Assembly: GCA_029449235.1 (NCBI GenBank)
Contig: JANATG010000015.1
Coordinates: 1,178,001 to 1,242,000 of the forward strand
Origin: Linnemannia schmuckeri
Taxonomy: Eukaryota; Mortierellomycota; Mortierellomycetes; Mortierellales; Mortierellaceae
DNA: 64,000 nucleotides
Reading direction: 5' to 3'
This document shows, in pieces, positions 11,501 through 23,936 of the stretch; position 1 is the stretch's first letter, and every line of letters starts with the position of its first letter. A model generated the notes under the pieces. The model did not search any database. It saw only the letters and a program-made list of their open reading frames with translations, and was not told where the DNA came from. The translations under genes were made by a program, and so were the position numbers.

Positions 11501-14500
11501 CAAATTCCGATGGACTTGGCGGTCATGAATGGTATGGCGCAGGGGAACGCCGCCATCCCAGGCTTCATTCTCTGCCCAGAGACCCAACCATCCAATCCGG
11601 ATCACAAAGAACGCCTGACTCAAGAACAAACTCATAAACGCCGATCCCAAGAACAAAACGGTACCCAATGAGACAATGTAGGTTCCAAAAGTCGACCAGC
11701 CAACCTTGAATCCAGCCGCAGTTTCACGGCTCAGCGTCGAGTCCAGATCATCATAATCGCTCAGATTACTCATCTTATTCAGAGGCAAGTTGGTGCTCTT
11801 TGCAGATCGAAGGTCCTGCAGGGGAGCGTTGACGGGGGCAGTTGTAGGTCCTGAACCGGCGGCGGCTGCTCCAGCAGCAGGGTTGTTGCTGGGCAATGAA
11901 TGTTGAGGGAACTGACCCAAGTTGGCCGGCACAGTTGCTCCGGGAATGATGGTGGTAGGGATAGTAGATGAGCCAGGGGCCTGACGGATCCATCCCTGAG
12001 TGAGCACCTCACGGACAGAGCCGTGTCCAAGAACGATTCCTTGATCCAGTCCAACAACATAGTCGACGTCGTTCAAATACGTCTTGACATGAAGCTGGTT
12101 CGACACAATAATCCTGGTCTTTCCTTGCGTAATGGGTCCCAAACTAGTAGTAATTCCAAAAAAAAGTGAGTGAGGAGCTGTTAGTATGAATGGTTTAACG
12201 CATATATGCTTAACAGTTGGCAATATGTGCCTAGAATACATACATGCAGTTCTTCCAGATAAAGTGTCGGCTCTTGACATCAACAAAGCTCAGACAGTCA
12301 TCCATTAAGATATGCGACACATTCGAGTAAACGGCGCGAGCCATGGAAATGCGCTGCTTCAGCGACATTGACCAAACAACGTTCTATATACCATTATTGA
12401 AAACGTGTTAGTATAGTGGGAAGGGCTTTAGTTAATACAGTAAGCACAAGAACAACTGCAGCAAAAAGAAAAGCCTACCTTGTCGCCAATGATGGTCATA
12501 TCGCCGTTAGGAAGACCTTGCAACTCATCCTCAAGGACACAAGCCCTCAAAGCTTCCGAGTACCGGTCCTCGTCCATCATTGTTCCAAACAAGATGGTAT
12601 CCCGAATCGTACTACGACCAGTACTGTTTCCAGAAATACTGCCACCACCACCAATCTCCAGCCACGGGTCCTGAGCAACATAGGCAACATCGCTACCGTA
12701 CCCCTGTTTGCCATGGTAGTAATCTTTGCGGGGCAGATAAATCTTTCCAGACGACCGCGTCATTTCACCAATCAAGGCCAATAACAGCGCAGATTTGCCC
12801 GATTTTCTTGTTCCGGTCACCAAGGAAATCTGGCCAGGTGGGAAGGACAGGGTGATGTTCCTCAACGCAAAGTCAGTCCTGGCAGCGAAAGCAGCAGTAT
12901 TAGGTTTGTGTTGTCCAATGCCATAGCTGGGTCTTCCAGGATTCTGGTTGTACGTGGTCTCTGGGGGTGTGGGCAAAGTGTATCCGAAGAGCGAGAGTGT
13001 CCGCACAATCCAATTGCCAGTAGAGCGATGAACAGCCTTCTTTGCAGCGCCATTGTTGTGATGATGGCGAACATCGTCGTCATCATGATCTGGTTCATCG
13101 ACAAAAAGAAGCTCGTTGGAGTGGACTGCGGGCTTAGCCACGGGCCAGACAAACGACGCGTTGACAAAACCGATAATGGGGATGTTGGCTCTCCTGGCCA
13201 TTTCTCGGTCCCGAATGACAGCAGTGTCGCGTTCGTTTTCGTCGTCGCACAAAAAGTCGTTCACTCTGACCATGGCATCCAGCATCTCCTTGAGCGAAAT
13301 AATAACCGATGGCAACGACTATCCACGTCAAAAATTTAAAAGCTTCAGTTAGTACGTCGTTTAGATTATCCAGCCTATCAACTGTCAGGGTGGTGCGAAC
13401 GATATACTTACGTTGATGGCGTTCGTCTGAATGTCAACCAGGATCAAAGTAGTGAACAAGATCGCAGGCGTAAGGATCTGTCCAAAGTAAAGCGAATAAA
13501 ACGCAAGTACAACCGTCATCGCAAACGCGTGGATGAGATCTCCTCCCAAGGGCACAGAGATGAGCGTCATGACGGGCTGAGAGGTCTTAGAGTTATGTTT
13601 GCGATCCTCTTCCCGAGCCATGTGGATTTTGTTGATCAGAATCTCTTCCCATCCCAAATATTTGATCGCCTTCAGGTTGGCCAAGAACTATGTACAATGA
13701 AAAAAAATAAGGCGCAATTAATAACGTCGTAAAAAGTAAATTTACTTTCATGCACGCCTTTCTTTCTATGCAGAGAGCCCACTTCACATCACTTACATCA
13801 GACGCAAGGGCATCGCTCCTCTCCATCCTAACAGCGACAGGGTCAAAGCGGCCAGAAAAGAGGAAGCTGGCGAGGGCAGAAATGGGGTACCATACGATGA
13901 CCGCGACAGCAGCAGCCCAGGCCGAGTGTCCGATATATCCGTACAGCTGGATGGTCGCAATAATAACCATAGAGGGGTAGATCATCAAATAAAACGCGCT
14001 CCTCCAGCCATGTCCAATGCGCTTCACATCCACGCTCATAAGTTCTACATGTTGGGATGTAGGCAAGGGTGAGAAGTTAGCATATTGCTGATGGACTGGC
14101 ATTTAATGCATGGCTTGTATGTAACGGATACATACCGGTGATCTCATAGTCGTGAGGATCCATGTCTCTGCGAAGCGACATTTTTTCATAAATTAGTCCA
14201 CTTGTCATGCCCATAGCCTTTGTAGCTAGCCTCTGTCCCATGTGCAATCCACGCTGCAGGACTAATGTGAACATAAAGCAACGACAAAAAGGTTAACACT
14301 ATGATCATAAAGATGCGCTCATGAATATAGGCGCAACTGCGCCCAAAATGACATACCCGCAGAGCGGACGACAACAGATGCCAAAAGGGCAGCGACGTAG
14401 AAGAGTGCCTCATTGCGGTTATAGGTGGAAAGATCGTGAGCAAACGAAATGATCTTGAACACAACAAAGGGAGGGACCATGCTGAGACCCACCCATGCCA

Positions 14501-16196
14501 GTCCCCACAAGTACTGCTGAGCCAACTCCAGGCGGAACAAATTCAGCATCGTGACAAACACCGTTGCTTTTCTAGATTTTTTTGAACGTGAACAAGAAAA
14601 AATTTCGAGTTTTAGAAAAGGCTTTGTAGACGCAAATTTGAGGAACAACAGAATACGTCCATTTTTTTTGCTTATCAACCAACCTGTTCTCCAAATACTC
14701 CTGAAAGACGATTTTGATTCTGAGCGCCTTATCCATAGCCCAGACATCCGTCTCCTGAAGCTTCCCATTGAACGACTTGATGACCATTGGGTGCAACCAA
14801 GTAAAAGCAATTCTGGCGTAAAGCGACGACCGCGTCTCTGGCGAGATAATCTATGTTGCAAAGAGAAAAAAAAAGACGCAGTTGAGATTGAAAAAAAGAG
14901 ATATTTTCAGTTAACCTACAAGTACAATTACATCATCCATGCCACACCCTTTGGCACCACTTCTCTACTCCCTTTAGTTTTTCCGTCCAAAAGGTCCAAC
15001 AGGACAAAATCTATCTCCTTCCGAGCATTCAACACACACCAACAAAAAGGGTAAACCGTTCCAACCAAGTAATAACGAACGTACTCCTCTAGATCGTTTG
15101 TCGGGTCCTTTGATAGGCTGGGGTGGGACCAATGGCTTGGTGGCAAGCGTCAGGATCAACATACAGCCAGAAATGGCTGCTGAAAGTCCTGAGATTTGGT
15201 CATCCAAGGTCCAGAGTCCGATGGGCCGTCCAAAATCATTCAGCAGAAAGTGTATCAATCCTGCGCCTGCTGTCGTGAGATAGATGAGATCCAGATGTGT
15301 AACCAGTCTGTAGGGATTCGACAGGCGTGGGTGGAGGAGCGACACTGTTGATAGAATCGACGAATACAGCTACATATGTTTTTGTGAAGGGGAAAGAAGG
15401 TTAGGTGTGCGAGGAGTCTAGCTCCTAAAAACATGGCATTTTCTATTTTTTTTTCTCTGTGCCTGACTAAATTAAAAAAATAAGCACTTGGACTTGGAAA
15501 AATAAAAGCACTTACCCAAACGATGCCGTGCATAACAGGCAACCACAGCGGCCAATCCTTATCAATCTCACTCCTCCTCTCAGACGACATAATCAACTCC
15601 AACAGCCCCCTTCCTTTCGTAGGGATCCCAGGCTCAGCCTGATTATGCTCCTCCAGTTTCCGAAACGCCAAATAGGCAAACAACGCAATCTGGGAATAGG
15701 CTCCAATACAGCGGAGGATGGCCAAAGGAAAGGTCCGTTTGGGCTTGATGAGTCTGAACTGGTTCATATCGTCTCCATCAATATCGAGTTCAGACTGGCT
15801 CTCGCCCTGGACGACCACCTCGCTTGAAAAGCGATTGAACATTCGTCGGCGATCCTGACGGCCGCATTCTCCAGCGATGACAGACAAAGATGAAAACACG
15901 ATGATGCACGTCGGGATCAGTTGTAAGAGACTATTATGGGAAAGGGTCGTCGTAAAAAATTAGCTAAGAAAAAGAGTGTTCAATTGGACGAGGTTGGCGA
16001 TATGAGAGAGGCACAAAAGGAAAGCTATGCTGTCGTCGTCGTCGTCGTCGCTGTTGTTGTTGGAGTGCATGCTGCCTAAAGAGAATTGAAGCGCGACAAG
16101 CTTTGAAAGAAGAGAGGACGAGAGGGAAGATGGGTATTGTTACCTGTCAGTAAGACAGACCCCACTGCCGTCAGGAGTGCAGGTCCACGGCACCAT
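8512..16196 (-). CDS. ABCC/MRP-type full ABC transporter with degenerate nucleotide-binding sites
   Basis: Predicted 2088-residue ABC protein of subfamily C (MRP/YCF1/SUR architecture: TMD0-TMD1-NBD1-TMD2-NBD2). Exons in transcript order (minus strand): 16196-16144, 15930-15516, 15369-15085, 14850-14684, 14571-14357, 14261-14136, 14044-13797, 13687-13412, 13318-12479, 12383-12244, 12143-8698, 8567-8512. The N-terminus MVPWTCTPDGSGVC followed by a TM-rich segment matches MRP TMD0. ELMSVDVKRIG is the TMD1 motif, and the last exon gives the family ending FDTPIALLN...GVFRG. Walker A motifs are intact: GTRKSGKS (about 764) and GQSKSGKS (about 1702). The signature motifs are not: WSMSL (about 879-883) and LDTNE (about 1991-1995) replace LSGGQ. 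Walker B of NBD2 ends LDN rather than LDE, and the NBD1 H-loop reads SNQ. NBD2 carries two low-complexity insertions. It may bind ATP yet hydrolyse it poorly. Confidence 0.9.
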
Positions 16197-17532
16197 GACA
16201 GCTTTCTAATATATTGGTTGTCTTTTTTTGGAGATTGTTTGTGTTGGTTTGTGCTTCCCCTCCTGTTTTGTCGTTGCGTTTATGTGGGGGAAGAAGAGGG
16301 GTGCGAGAAGATGCCTCGGCTGTTCCAAGCTGCGCCCTGTTGGTGAGGAATGAGTTTGTGGATGATGAGTGCTGAAGGGAGAAGAATGGTATGCAGTTGA
16401 ACCAAGGGGGGGGAGGGGGGAGGCAGCAAAAAGGAAGAATAAAAAAGGCGAAGGGAGGCGTGAGGAGACAGGAAAAAAAAAAAAAGTAAAAGGCTGAAAA
16501 GGTGTGAGGCGTGTGAAGTGTGAAGAAATAAACATATGTGAGCGGGACGATGAACGCTTTGGCAAGGGCCCGAGGAGAGGGAAAGTGTGAGGAAGAAGAG
16601 GGAAGCAGAGAGAACGAGATCGAGAGCCACGAGAGCAGCGAAAAAAATAAATAAACAAACGGCCTGTCCATACAGTAAGCAAGGCATGAAGAAAGAGGGA
16701 AGAGGCGCACAGGGTTGGAGATTGAAAAGCGAGAGCGAAAGACATAAAGATCGAGCCATGGTTGATAGTCTCACATATCGACAGCAACAACCACGCTATC
16801 ATCGACTTCCATCGTCATCGCGCACTTCTAACTGTACTGCGCTAAACTCTCTTCTTGTGCCGAAGAAACAAAACAAACAGCCATCTCGGCCGTTTATTAT
16901 TGCGAAGGGCTGTGTTAAGTGTAGAAAAAAGAGGCAAACCGGCACAATAAGCGTCTACTCAGTTCAGTGACGAACTGTGGCATGTGGCCCGTCCCTTCTT
17001 GACCATCCGCCGCTCTCTTTCCCATTCCTCACCCCTTCCCCTCACTCACCCCGCATGGTTGGCAGTGTCGCCATGCAAAGCGCTGCAGCTTTAGCCTCAC
17101 CACACTGCTCGGATACGGTTCAGTGGCACTGAAATAATGATTACTCCCATATTAAACTTTTATTTACTCCTCTCTTTGCGTGCCATAGTCCAGGCCCTTC
17201 TGTCCATGTGTAACATTAGACGACAAAGTCACCAATTATGGAGTCATTTTTCCAGAAACAGTTAAACCCACACACTCCGCCTGGACAAAGGATGCCCCAC
17301 CCTACAATGGCTCTTTCAAACAGTCGGGACAATACTTATTTTCAGCGCACATGCCATGTGCACAATATTAACCTTCCCTCCCATCAGCTTCTCCGAGCTG
17401 GCAGCCCTGCCTGGCCTCACTGAGGTGACACCGACCGGAATGTTTACCGGTGCCTGATCGTTTAAGATCATCTGGAACATGACCACTTACATTAAGTGTG
17501 TTTTTTATATTTATTTCGATCAAAACATAGCT
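16197..17532. other. Intergenic: promoter side of ABCC gene and 3' side of DOA10
   Basis: No gene seen. From about 16390 to 16750 the + strand is G/A-rich, which is C/T-rich on the minus strand, matching the pyrimidine leaders found before other genes here. The ABCC start codon is at 16196. The right part (16970-17500) is ordinary mixed sequence without a conserved frame. Confidence 0.55.
17510..17515 (-). terminator. Candidate polyadenylation signal (AATAAA on minus strand) for DOA10
   Basis: TTTATT on the + strand reads AATAAA on the minus strand, 18 bp beyond the DOA10 stop codon at 17533. Motif and position only. Confidence 0.35.
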
Positions 17533-20500
17533 TTAAATCTCGTTGTAAGAATCTTCACGGCGTGCAGCTGCTTGTTGTGCTAATCGCAAACTCCTCCGAG
17601 GCCGTGTCCGACTGGCAGACCCTTCATCATCCCAATCGCTTCCCAGATCCAGCTCAGGGTCCACGACTTGTCTTACAGTTGACCGAAGAAGAGGCGTGTA
17701 CACCGTATCTGACGCGTCCTTCGATTCTTCGCCACCACCATTGTTGTCGAACAACTCGTCGTGGTCATAGTCTGAGTGTAAACGACCATATATCCGCTTT
17801 CCTGTCGATCCGCCATAGTCATCCAACTCTCCATCTCCAACAACATCGACTTCCTGATCTGCTGCTGCCATTGTTGTTGCATCGCCTCCGGGCACTACAG
17901 TAGCCTCAGCAGCGTCGACGCCAATAGCGGCGGCAACGGGCTCTGCCGGAATCTCTTCCTCCCGCAGGTTATGAAGCCGCCGTCCAACAAGGTACTCCTG
18001 ATCGCGAACATACTGACTCCATCCTCGAACCACCACGACACATTCCCAGAGTCCAAACACAACCAAGCTGATCATCATCACTACCGGATACGCCTGCCTG
18101 AAGACTCGATAACGTGCAGCCCCTTCAAGGCCAAATGCCTCTGTAGCGATCCATGCGCAGACAAAAGGTCCCACAACCACCAACGCACAAATGCCAAAAA
18201 CAGGTAGGATCAATCGTCGTGTCGCCAGTCCGGCATCCCACTGATTAACATCAGTCCCGACAAACACTCGGTTCATGTCCAGTGCAAAGCGGTTATTGGG
18301 GAGGACAGACAGGATCCGGTGAATGATCTTCATGTAGAGCAAACCAACTGCCCAATCCTATTCAAAATACAATAGTAATAAACAAGGGAAGTTAGACTCC
18401 AACTTGTTCGTTAAACAAAAAAACCAAACACACTACAATCATTCGAAATGGAGAGCGAGAGCACACACCCTTACCACCATGAAAATGACATTGGCATCTT
18501 CGTCAATGGCATTCCGAAGCGGCAAGACAACAAAGAGCTCGACCATCAGTCCCAGTATAAACGGCATCAAGACTCCAAATGCCAGGACAAAGTACGTCAG
18601 CTTCGCAGCCATCTTAGAAGCAGTCCAGAGCATACTCAAAACAGCACGGCTGTTGATGGGTCCAGTGCCTCGCGTGTAGATCGTATGAATTTTGGTCGTT
18701 GTCCAATCCAGCATATACCAAATTCCGCTCAAGGAGTAGATACCAACCACGAACGAGTAAACATCATGAACTGGGCGCGTCGACTTGAGCGAAAAGATTG
18801 CCCGCCCTAACACCACTATAGCGATAGGCAGTAAGAAAAAATTACTTTGTTAGTTATCAATTTCACAGACATATCCTATTTCCACCTCAAACGCGATAGT
18901 TGCGACTTACTAGGAGAGACGACAGAGAGGACCATAAAGATCATAACAGAAGTCCAGATTAGGATGATAAAGGCGATCAGGCGGCGCTTGAAGTGGGGTG
19001 GGCCATACACAATGGTGGTGTTCTCTTTAGGGTCAACAGGTGGGTTCGGATCGTCACGATTGCGGGGCAGATTGTCCATCAATGGGTCCACTTCACCCGG
19101 AAGGTCCTCGTCGGGATTTAATGCGTTGCCATTCTCATCCACAGGCACCAAGACTCGACGGTTCTTCATTTGAACGATCCGATCCGTGTTGGGGACACGG
19201 TACCAGCCACCATCTCGTACAAACAGAACTGGCGCGTCAATATCGAGTTCCTCACCGCTTCCGACACAATCGTCTTCATCCTGATCCAAGCCGGGGATTG
19301 GTGGACGATATCGAAACAGCCATGCCTTCCAAGTACGATACACAATATGGCCTTCTTCCTCGTAGAATCGCTGGTTGTCGGTTGTGTACATAAAGGAGCT
19401 CACTCTCAGCCAACGAGATAATTGGCGCCACCAAGCCGAAAAGAGGACCTTGACGCGGTTGGTTGGATCGAGCCAGCGAAATGTTAAGGGCACCACCAAA
19501 TGGAAGAGAAGTAAATCGATAGGCAGGTCCGAGATCGGCTCACTAGATGAGAACAAACTAATCCCATGTCAGTTAGTCCACTTTCACTTCATACCAGCCA
19601 CCAAAGCCGTGTAAAGAAAAAATCCACAACACTTACTCAACTGGCCAACGAAGTGGCAGGACGCCCTTCATAGCAAATTTGACAAAGTGAATCGGCACTG
19701 TGACTCCAAGGAAGATCAGGGCCAGGTAGGTCAGGGCTCCAGATCCAAGTTTGCGCAACTGCCACATGAATGGCCGTTCGAGGATTTCACGGATCGGGTT
19801 GAAACCTTGATCGTTGGGATCGCGGATGAACCACATCACTCCAGGTCGAGCCACTGTACGACAAACGCTCACAAAAAGCGAAAAGTTGAACATGAACGCT
19901 GTCCCGACGAGCCAGTGCATAAGGAGAAACCAGTTAGGCGAGTGTTTGTAAAAGACCGTCCTGGTGGCGAACGTTGCTCCCTGAAAAACTGGTAGTGTCG
20001 ATAATCCAATGGCAACCCCGCAAAACAGTGGGAATATAACTGTCTCCATTGCCACAAAAAACGCAATCTATGACAAATGAAAAAAGACACACATCGTTAG
20101 TCTTGCTAACTCGATGAATCGTACTTTTTTTTCAAAATATAGCATAACTTTGGTGGCGAAAAGGTACATACTCTGAGAATCAGTCCTTGTTGACGAAGGA
20201 CATCCCGGGCCATCTTGGCAAAGGTCTCTCCATAAGCATGTTCCGTCTTGATGAAGTACCAGAAAGCCAATGCAAACAGAATGAAGTACCCGATCGCGAT
20301 AGCGGCAATTTTGTCGCCCGACGAAGATCCGTATGCCAGCTCTGTCCATTTCCTCGCAATCTGGCCAACCACTGTGTCGTTCGAGGCGAGAGACCTTTGT
20401 GTGATGTTCTGTGCAGCATCTGCGATAGGTGAATCTCCTGGGTACATGTCATGTGCGGCTCCTTCCCCTGTGACCATAGACTCAATAAATGACTTCCACA

Positions 20501-23500
20501 ATGGCACAATCTTCTCATCGTACAGGACATCCAGAGGCTTCAGCGCAGCTGATCCAAGCGACGATCCAATGATAGGCGAGAGAATTGGGGAGATGAGAGT
20601 GCTCGCAGTGGACCATGTGCTTGAAAGCGTCGTGCCAATGAACGGCAGCATTCGGTCGATAACGTAGTCCAAAATAGGGTCCGTGAGCCGACTGAGGAGA
20701 TCCAGCGGTATGCGAAGGACGTTGAAGGGGTTCATGAGGAGGGTTGTCTTGCCAATCATGAATGGGATCCAGACGCCGAGTCCCAAACTGGCACACATCA
20801 GGGCCGACATCAGAAGCGAGTTCTGAAGGAGAATCCAATATGGCCCGTGCATACCAATGACCTCCAAGATGCCTTCCAGCTCGTCTTCATTCAGATCCAC
20901 ATTCATATCATCAGCCTGGTCGACCTGGTTGGCCCGAGCTGCAGGAAGTGCGCGCGGTGCACGTGGTAGAGGAGGCGGGGGTCGGACAGCAGGAGCAACC
21001 CGAGCATCTCTGACAATAGGGACGGGTGCTTGCGCTGGTCCATTGCGGCGCAACCGGATCCCACGCTCGTTAATTTGACGAACCATCTCCTGCCGTTGCC
21101 TAGCTCGGGCATCCAAAGCTTCGGGCATCTCCTCTGGTGGCTGTTGTATCCGTGGCGCGTCGGATGGTCGCCACCGAATGGGGAGAGCTTCTGACGCCAC
21201 GATATCTGCCGTCCTGCATAGTTCCTCGTATCTGAGTACTTTTTCTGCATAGGTCATCTCGCCTCCATCAGGATTCAAATAAATGTTATCGTAGCTCAGA
21301 GGAACTCCAGGTCTCCAGTAGAGTAATGTTCCATCCTTGGTGTAAATACGACGTCTGTTCTCTCCTTGTACACTGCGGTTACTGTCAGTGTTGGAAGAGC
21401 CTTCACCATTTGAGGTCTGAGTAGCCCAAGGCCGGCGCATCCCGTTGGCGCGATAGGCGTCGTCAATGTTGATCAATGATCCTGTCGTTGATGCAGGTGC
21501 CAATCCTAAGTCAGATGCTTGAAGTGGCGCAGAGGACGCTGCAGTTACCCAGCGTGTATCACTATCAAACATAACACAATGGGGGCTGTCATTAGAGCCA
21601 CTTATTCACAATAAATCAACACATAGCACACACAAGTTCAGTCCAAATACATCTCGAGACTTACGGATGAAATGTTTGCTGAGACGCATCATAGACATAT
21701 CCAACTCTGGGAGGAGGGTAATTTACCGCATCCTCTAGGGATGGCATATCCTCGGGTGCTCTGAATGACACGCCTTGTCCCGATCGAACTCCTAAAGCAC
21801 TTGGCCTTCGACCGCTTCTGTCAAGAGTGTTGGTAGATGTGTATGCACCAGTTGTAGGGTCAGATGAAAGTGTCCGCTCAGCGCTGGGTCGCACAACCGG
21901 CAATGTCGATGAAGACTCGCTGGAAGAAACTACCGAGCTTGGAGGCAACGCTGTTGATCCACTTGAACTTCCTTCTCCTGCATTGTCTGTCTCCCAAAAG
22001 TAGGCCGGTCGCGGTTCCTGAATAGACGGCGTGAGTTGAGTCATCCTTGTGGAAGAAGGATCTGGGAAATCCATTGGCCGCACAGAATCAGTCGGAGAAG
22101 ATGTCGTTGGCCGAGAAAATATCCGCGTTTGCTCAATATCGCTATCAGAATCATCCTCGCTATCGCTACTGTCACTCGAGCTAGCTTCTCCTTCTACAAG
22201 CGCTTCCATTTGGTGATGTGCCGCAATGAGGTGCTCCACTGCATGCTCGACATTGAATCCTGGTGCGTTATCCTCGGCTCCAGGAATAGGTGCTGCTGCA
22301 TCATCCATAGGTCCACGAGCCACCTCAGCTTCCTGGTTTTGGACCACCCATTCGCGAAAGAGGAATATGACAACAAATGTCACAACCACAACTGAGCTGA
22401 TGATCTGGCCTTCAAAGCAATCCAGAATGAATTTGCTAAACCCCCAAAGAGTAGTAGAGCAAGAAACAGTTAGAATAATGTCATTGAAATATTACCGGTC
22501 ATTACCGGGACTGAGAAGCACGAGTGCATAATCCTGCCACATTTTTTCACTCTTACCTAATCCACTGATGCTCTGGGGCAATAGAGTGGAAGAGAAGAAT
22601 TGAGATTCCATCGAGAGCTTTGTCCTTCCCTGACGAAGATGATGGTACGGCTGTGAGGTTATGCCGTGACGAGAAGAATGTTGTCGTGTTCCACATGGGT
22701 GTCTCCAGTCCATTGGCTCTGAATGCAAATGTTTCTCCGATCCAAAAGTAGAGGCGCCAGATCCAGATAGTAAAGTATGGGAGAATGACGAGCCAGATGA
22801 ACGCGACGAGGATGCCGCGCAGAAAGAACTGAATTCCATGGCTCACTTTGTCGAACGCCCTCCGAATTAATATTGTTGGTGGTATCGACGCTGGCATCTC
22901 TGGCGAGTAGACTATGTGTGATTGAGTGGACAAGTTTTGTGTGTGAGTTGAATGGGTCATCAAAAGGCCATTGGAGTAACTTTGCTGCAAGACAGCCTTC
23001 CACAATATCTGTATTTGTGATCACTTACTTGGCGTAAATGCAAAATTGTGTTTGCAAAGCTCACAGTATCTAGTGGGTGATCATGTTAACGGGATGCTCA
23101 AGGTTAGGGAGAAAGCGCAGTTGATGATGGCACAACCATCGGGTGACATCGATCCATGAATTTTTCACTTACCTTTTGTTGCTGTGTTCCAACCATTGCA
23201 GTAGACTAAAAGGGAAAGGAAATAAAGAAAAATCGAAGCATGAGTTATCTGCAGCTCTTGAATACATGAACGACCAACGCATACAATAAGGATAGCGCCG
23301 AGCTGGGTGACATAGGCATGATCATGTCACTTTACCAGTCCTGGTGAACGTAACGAATGCTTCCTGAGCACTTGCACGGGTGGAATAAGGGCTGTTCTGG
23401 CGTGCCTTCGCATCGACACACCCTGCAAATTTCTATTGTAAACAAGAAGAAGTGTATCAACCGATTAGATTCTTTATGGCTTACATGCAGGACGAGTAAG

Positions 23501-23566
23501 AAGTCTTTTTTTCGCTGAGGTTGCGGCAGCATGTGTTTGAACATGTATACCTTCTTCTTCCTCCAT
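17533..23566 (-). CDS. SSM4: DOA10/SSM4/MARCH6-type RING-CH E3 ubiquitin ligase of the ER and nuclear envelope
   Basis: Predicted 1648-residue polytopic ubiquitin ligase for ER-associated degradation. Exons in transcript order (minus strand): 23566-23551, 23432-23336, 23205-23173, 23069-23029, 22911-22557, 22435-21665, 21561-20172, 20067-19637, 19557-18911, 18815-18475, 18357-17533. The 16-nt first exon encodes MEEEE plus one base and joins ICRVCRCEGTPEQPLFHPCK. The RING-CH finger (about 7-55) has CRVC, the CKC pair, VHQDC and CELC. Many membrane segments follow, including FEGQIISSVVVVTFVVIFLF after the RING and the TEB4/Doa10-like core around 880-1050. The conserved C-terminal element YVRDQEYLVGRRLHN ends at the key Asn (about 1504). 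Unlike yeast Doa10, where this element closes the protein, about 144 acidic/basic residues follow. It is divergently transcribed from the PIN-nuclease gene. Confidence 0.93.
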
Positions 23567-23936
23567 TGTGAATGTCTTGATGTCTTGAGGTTGCGTCTAT
23601 GCTGCTGTCGTTGTTATGCGGTGTTTGTGAGGTCGCAGTGTGTTGTTATGAAGGCGGTGAATGAATAAGTCAAGACATGGTCTTGCGGAGGGCGTTGAGT
23701 TTGATGGGGAGTACAGAATGACTCGTTACGAACTGTGAAGGAGTGTAAAGAAAGGAAAAGGTGGTTGGAAGGAAAGTCAACCATGAGTTGGGCAACCGGT
23801 CATAGTAATTGCTCTTCCTTAAGGGTCGTGCAACCTCAACCATCTTCAGCCGCGATATTCTCCTGCCGTGTTTAAGAAGAGGACATTTTAGGTTTTCTGT
23901 AAGCTCATTGAATCATTTGTACAACAAAAACAGAAC
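23567..23936. promoter_or_regulatory. Shared 370-bp divergent promoter region of DOA10 and SWT1-like genes
   Basis: The two start codons face away from each other across 370 bp with no other gene between them. No TATA box or recognised operator stands out. The assignment as a promoter rests only on the head-to-head arrangement. Confidence 0.45.

Noticed and set aside
16030..16050. GTC/GTT triplet run near the ABCC start
   Set aside because: It falls inside the first intron of the ABCC gene (15931-16143) and needs no separate explanation.
22036..22395. Antisense + strand frame within the DOA10 gene
   Set aside because: It is the shadow of a well-supported DOA10 exon on the other strand.
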